DNA of 64,000 nt, from the NCBI RefSeq assembly GCF_004137255.1, contig NZ_SDWT01000001.1, positions 1,488,001 through 1,552,000 on the forward strand, read 5' to 3'. Below the pieces are notes generated by a model. The model searched no databases, was not told the DNA's origin, and was given only the letters and a program-made list of their open reading frames with translations. A program made the translations under genes and the position numbers. Every line of letters starts with the position of its first letter. Within the stretch, counting starts at the first letter, position 1. This DNA is from Nocardioides oleivorans (GTDB taxonomy: Bacteria > Actinomycetota > Actinomycetes > Propionibacteriales > Nocardioidaceae). This document shows positions 61,366 through 64,000 of the stretch, piece after piece.

Positions 61366-62007
61366 ATGCGCGTCAACGTGGTGAACCACCCCCTCGTCTC
61401 CCACAAGCTGACCGTCCTCCGGGACGAGCACACCGACTCACCGACCTTCCGTCGGCTGACCGACGAGCTGGTCACCCTGCTGGCCTACGAGGCGACCCGC
61501 GAGGTCCGCGTCGACCCCAAGCCGATCACCACCCCCGTCGGTCCGACCACCGGCGTCTACCTCGCGCAGCCCAAGCCGATGGTCGTGCCGATCCTGCGCG
61601 CCGGGCTCGGCATGCTCGACGGCATGATGCGGCTCCTGCCGACGGCCGAGGTCGGCTTCCTCGGCATGGTCCGCAACGAGGAGACGCTGGAGGCGTCGAC
61701 GTACGCCGAGCGCCTGCCCGAGGACCTCTCCGGTCGCCAGTGCTACGTCCTCGACCCGATGCTCGCCACCGGCGGAACCCTCGCCGCGGCGATCAAGTTC
61801 CTCACCGACCGCGGCGCCGACGACATCACCGCCATCTGCCTCCTGGCCGCACCCGAGGGCGTCGACAACCTGGAGAAGGGCCTCGCCGGCCTCGACGTGC
61901 CGGTCACCGTGGTGACTGCCGCGCTCGACCAGAAGCTCAACGAGAAGGGCTACATCGTCCCGGGCCTCGGTGACGCCGGCGACCGGTTGTACGGCGTCGC
62001 CCACTAG
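61366..62007 (+). CDS. upp: Uracil phosphoribosyltransferase
   Basis: 213 aa. Makes UMP from uracil and PRPP in pyrimidine salvage. Blocks: [26 protein letters not shown], and the PRPP loop [17 protein letters not shown]-terminal [17 protein letters not shown] carries the uracil-binding region. TAGGGT at 61353-61358 lies 7 nt before the ATG at 61366: leaderless. A hairpin follows. Confidence 0.96.
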   Translation: MRVNVVNHPLVSHKLTVLRDEHTDSPTFRRLTDELVTLLAYEATREVRVDPKPITTPVGPTTGVYLAQPKPMVVPILRAGLGMLDGMMRLLPTAEVGFLGMVRNEETLEASTYAERLPEDLSGRQCYVLDPMLATGGTLAAAIKFLTDRGADDITAICLLAAPEGVDNLEKGLAGLDVPVTVVTAALDQKLNEKGYIVPGLGDAGDRLYGVAH

Positions 62008-62023
62008 CCGCCTCGGGGGATGC

Positions 62024-62076
62024 TCCGCATCAGGAATCCGGTCGAACCGGCCCCGGCACCGGAAGACTGATGCGGA
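62024..62076. terminator. Hairpin between convergent upp and glycosidase genes
   Basis: TCCGCATCAG (62024-62033) pairs perfectly with CTGATGCGGA (62067-62076); inner TCCGGT/ACCGGA extends the stem after a 3-nt internal loop. Lies in the 69-bp gap between stops, so a two-way terminator is likely. Confidence 0.7.
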
Positions 62077-63021
62077 CTACCGAGCGGTGAGGTAGCCGTC
62101 CCCGTCCAGCCCGACCGGCAGCGGGTCGATGATCGCCATCGCGTCCACGCCCTCCTCCTCCCGGTTGCGGAAGCCGATGAGGCACCACGACCCGTCGCGG
62201 CGCTGCACGAGCGGCGCGGCGAAGAGGTCGGGCACCGCGGTGAACGGACGCGCGGCCGACACGTCCCACGGCCCGAGCATCGACTCGCCGGGGACCGACC
62301 AGGTGCAGAACGCGCCCCAGGTCGCACGGCGTACGTCGCTCTGCTCGTCGGGGTGGCAGGTGAAGACCAGCACCCACCGGCCCTCGACCTGCTTGACCTG
62401 GGCCACCTCGAGCTGGCCGAAGCCGGCGCCCGGGCGGGTGAGCGGCTCGCGCGTCTCCCACTCCAGGAGGTCCCGGCTCCACGCGTGGCCGAGCACGCCG
62501 TCGTCGTTGCGGTCGGCGCCGACGGCCCGGGCCGTGACCAGCAGGTGCCAGCCGTCGTCGTCGCGCAGCGCCAGCGGGTCGCGCCAGGTCTCGCTGGCGG
62601 GGGGGTCCGCGGGGTCGGTCCGGTAGAGGTCGGGACGCACCGGCGCCAGCGGCTCGCCGGAGAGCCGGGTCCACGTGACGAGGTCGTCGGACACCGCCTG
62701 CCCGATGCGCTGGTCGGTCAGCCCGCCGCGGTGCGAGATGCCGGTGTAGAACATCCGCCACCGCCCGCCGTCGCACCGGATGACCGACCCGGTCCACGTG
62801 GCGAGGTCGTCGAAAGCGCCGTCCTCACCCGGGCCGAGGGCGTCGGGGAGCTCGGTCCAGGTGGAGAGGTCCGGCGAGGTGGCATGGCCCACGACCGCCC
62901 GGGCGTGCCGGGAGGCCATGCCGTCCTCGTGCCGCTCGGCCTTGAGGAAGAACAGGTGGAACAGGTCGCCGTCGTCCACGACCCAGCTGTCCCAGACCCA
63001 GTGGTGGGGGAGACGGAGCAC
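62077..63021 (-). CDS. Five-bladed beta-propeller glycosidase-like protein (GH32/43/68 clan)
   Basis: 314 aa, no signal peptide. Blade motifs: HWVWDSWVVDDGDLFHLFFL with a candidate nucleophile Asp, ATWTGSVIRCDGGRWRMFYTG, ETWRDPLALRDDDGWHLLVTA carrying the RDP transition-state motif, and GQLEVAQVKQVEGRW with a candidate acid/base Glu. This suits a glycosidase or levansucrase-fold protein acting on a sucrose-like or arabinose/xylose substrate. GTG at 63021, 12 nt after the ABC ATPase gene, so probably one operon for sugar use. Enzyme class uncertain. Confidence 0.75.
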   Translation of the reverse strand: MLRLPHHWVWDSWVVDDGDLFHLFFLKAERHEDGMASRHARAVVGHATSPDLSTWTELPDALGPGEDGAFDDLATWTGSVIRCDGGRWRMFYTGISHRGGLTDQRIGQAVSDDLVTWTRLSGEPLAPVRPDLYRTDPADPPASETWRDPLALRDDDGWHLLVTARAVGADRNDDGVLGHAWSRDLLEWETREPLTRPGAGFGQLEVAQVKQVEGRWVLVFTCHPDEQSDVRRATWGAFCTWSVPGESMLGPWDVSAARPFTAVPDLFAAPLVQRRDGSWCLIGFRNREEEGVDAMAIIDPLPVGLDGDGYLTAR

Positions 63022-63033
63022 GGGATCAGGGCA

Positions 63034-64000
63034 TCAGTCGCGGATGGCGAGGCCGGTGTCGGGGTCGAAGTAGTGCAGCCGCTCGGCATCGAGCGCGATC
63101 TGCACCGTGTCCCCCGGCCGCACCCGCGAGCGCGGGCTGAAGGACGCGACCCAGGTGTTCCCGGCGGTGGTCGTCGGGATGTCCTCGGTGCCGGCGTCCT
63201 CCTCGAGCGCCTTGGTGTCCTCGGTGACCACGCGCGGGGCGTCGACCGGGAAGTGCACGACGATCTCGGAGCCGAGCGCCTCGGTGAGGCTGACGGTCGT
63301 CGACAGCGTCGCCCGGTTGCCGCCGTCGCGTGCGAGCGAGGCGTCCTCCATGTCCTCGCTGCGGAGGCCGATCGCGACCTGGCGGCCGGCGTACGACGCG
63401 AGGGCTGGGCGTGCCGAGGTCACGGTCTCGGGAACAGTGACCTCGGCACCCCCCATGCTGACCGTCACGCCCCGTGACGCGCGGTCCACCGTCGCGAGGG
63501 CCATGTTCATCGGCGGTGAGCCGATGAACCCTGCGACGAAGATGTTGTCGGGGTTGTCGTAGAGGTGCTGGGGTGCGCCGAGCTGCTGGAGCACCCCGGC
63601 CTTCATCAGGGCGACCCGGTCGCCCATCGTCATCGCCTCCGTCTGGTCGTGGGTGACGTAGATGGTGGTGACGTTGAGGTCGCGCTGGACCTGGCCGATC
63701 TCGGCGCGCATCTGCACGCGCAGCTTGGCGTCGAGGTTCGACAGCGGCTCGTCCATCAGGAAGACCTTGGGCTCGCGGACGATCGCGCGGCCCATCGCGA
63801 CCCGCTGGCGCTGGCCGCCGGAGAGCTGCTTGGGCTTGCGGTCGAGCAGGGGCCCGAGCTCGAGCATGTCGGCGGCCCGCTTCACCCGCGCCTGGATCTC
63901 CGACTTCTCCATCCGGCGGATCTTGAGGCCGTAGGCGATGTTGTCGGCGACGCTCATGTGCGGGTAGAGCGCGTAGGACTGGAAGACCATCGCGATGTCG
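63034..64000 (-). CDS. Sugar ABC transporter ATP-binding protein (UgpC/MsmX-like), 5-prime part outside window
   Basis: About 322 codons visible; the N-terminus with Walker A lies right of the window. Present are the Q-loop ([20 protein letters not shown]), the ABC signature [19 protein letters not shown], Walker [15 protein letters not shown], the His-loop [13 protein letters not shown], and a C-terminal TOBE/regulatory domain with an inserted acidic segment ([16 protein letters not shown]). It energises a CUT1-type sugar or glycerol-3-phosphate importer. Downstream 12 nt is the glycosidase gene. Confidence 0.93.
   Translation of the reverse strand, partial: DIAMVFQSYALYPHMSVADNIAYGLKIRRMEKSEIQARVKRAADMLELGPLLDRKPKQLSGGQRQRVAMGRAIVREPKVFLMDEPLSNLDAKLRVQMRAEIGQVQRDLNVTTIYVTHDQTEAMTMGDRVALMKAGVLQQLGAPQHLYDNPDNIFVAGFIGSPPMNMALATVDRASRGVTVSMGGAEVTVPETVTSARPALASYAGRQVAIGLRSEDMEDASLARDGGNRATLSTTVSLTEALGSEIVVHFPVDAPRVVTEDTKALEEDAGTEDIPTTTAGNTWVASFSPRSRVRPGDTVQIALDAERLHYFDPDTGLAIRD

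Overview
High-GC DNA (roughly 70% G+C by eye) with strongly G/C-biased third codon positions, frequent GTG starts and many leaderless promoters. Marker genes are actinobacterial: the proteasome activator Bpa/PafE, a TadA-associated protein, DUF4446, DUF5926 with a SEC-C motif, DUF6457 beside a MobA-like gene, and a PlsB / HAD-PlsC / WS-DGAT cluster like Rv2482c-Rv2484c of Mycobacterium tuberculosis. My best guess is a Nocardioides-type member of the Nocardioidaceae; this is inference. The window reads as ordinary chromosome. I see no prophage, insertion sequence, integrase, CRISPR array or rRNA operon, and one tRNA gene.

Layout. 1-7.7 kb: start of zwf, an AAA ATPase, a flavin disulfide reductase, a TerC transporter behind a yybP-ykoY manganese riboswitch, secreted GH114-like and M15-like proteins, a LysE exporter and two small proteins. 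7.7-11.7 kb: a 1352-residue secreted repeat protein. 12-21 kb: glycerophosphodiesterase, a cyclic-nucleotide-binding protein next to an adenylate cyclase, arginine deiminase, a PD-(D/E)XK-type nuclease bracketed by two copies of a palindromic element, a DUF6058-GNAT fusion, a GDT1-family exporter and pheA. 21.2-28.9 kb: complete kdpFABCDE behind four evenly spaced heptamers. 29-42 kb: a PAP2-diacylglycerol kinase fusion, serS with two HAD phosphatases, bpa, quinone reductase/DUF6457/mobA, nitrilase, membrane proteins, biotinyl carrier, aldo/keto reductase and an MFS transporter. 42.5-44.5 kb: ArsR regulator, VKOR and CDF exporter, with one operator shared by the arsR and CDF promoters. 44.5-55 kb: an LPxTG-anchored choice-of-anchor A protein, GlsB, a spermidine synthase-like membrane protein, HAD-IIA, a zincin, TetR-MMPL, YbaK, a secreted HtrA-like protease and tRNA-Ser(CGA). 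55-59.8 kb: a glycerolipid/triacylglycerol operon. 59.8-64 kb: GNAT, tadA and its partner, upp, a glycosidase and a sugar ABC ATPase cut by the window end.

Genes that probably work together: TerC and the GDT1 protein (manganese export); kdpFABC with KdpDE (potassium uptake); cNMP-binding protein with cyclase (cAMP signalling); ArsR with CDF (metal efflux); TetR with MMPL; PlsB, HAD-PlsC and WS/DGAT (glycerol-3-phosphate to storage lipid); TadA with its partner.

The unusual component is between the genes: several families of 60-80 nt palindromic elements, five of them present twice. In two places the arm of an element supplies the stop codon of the adjacent gene (kdpE, tadA). About 20 start codons lie 5-8 nt downstream of a TANNNT -10 hexamer, which indicates widespread leaderless transcription and helped to choose starts.
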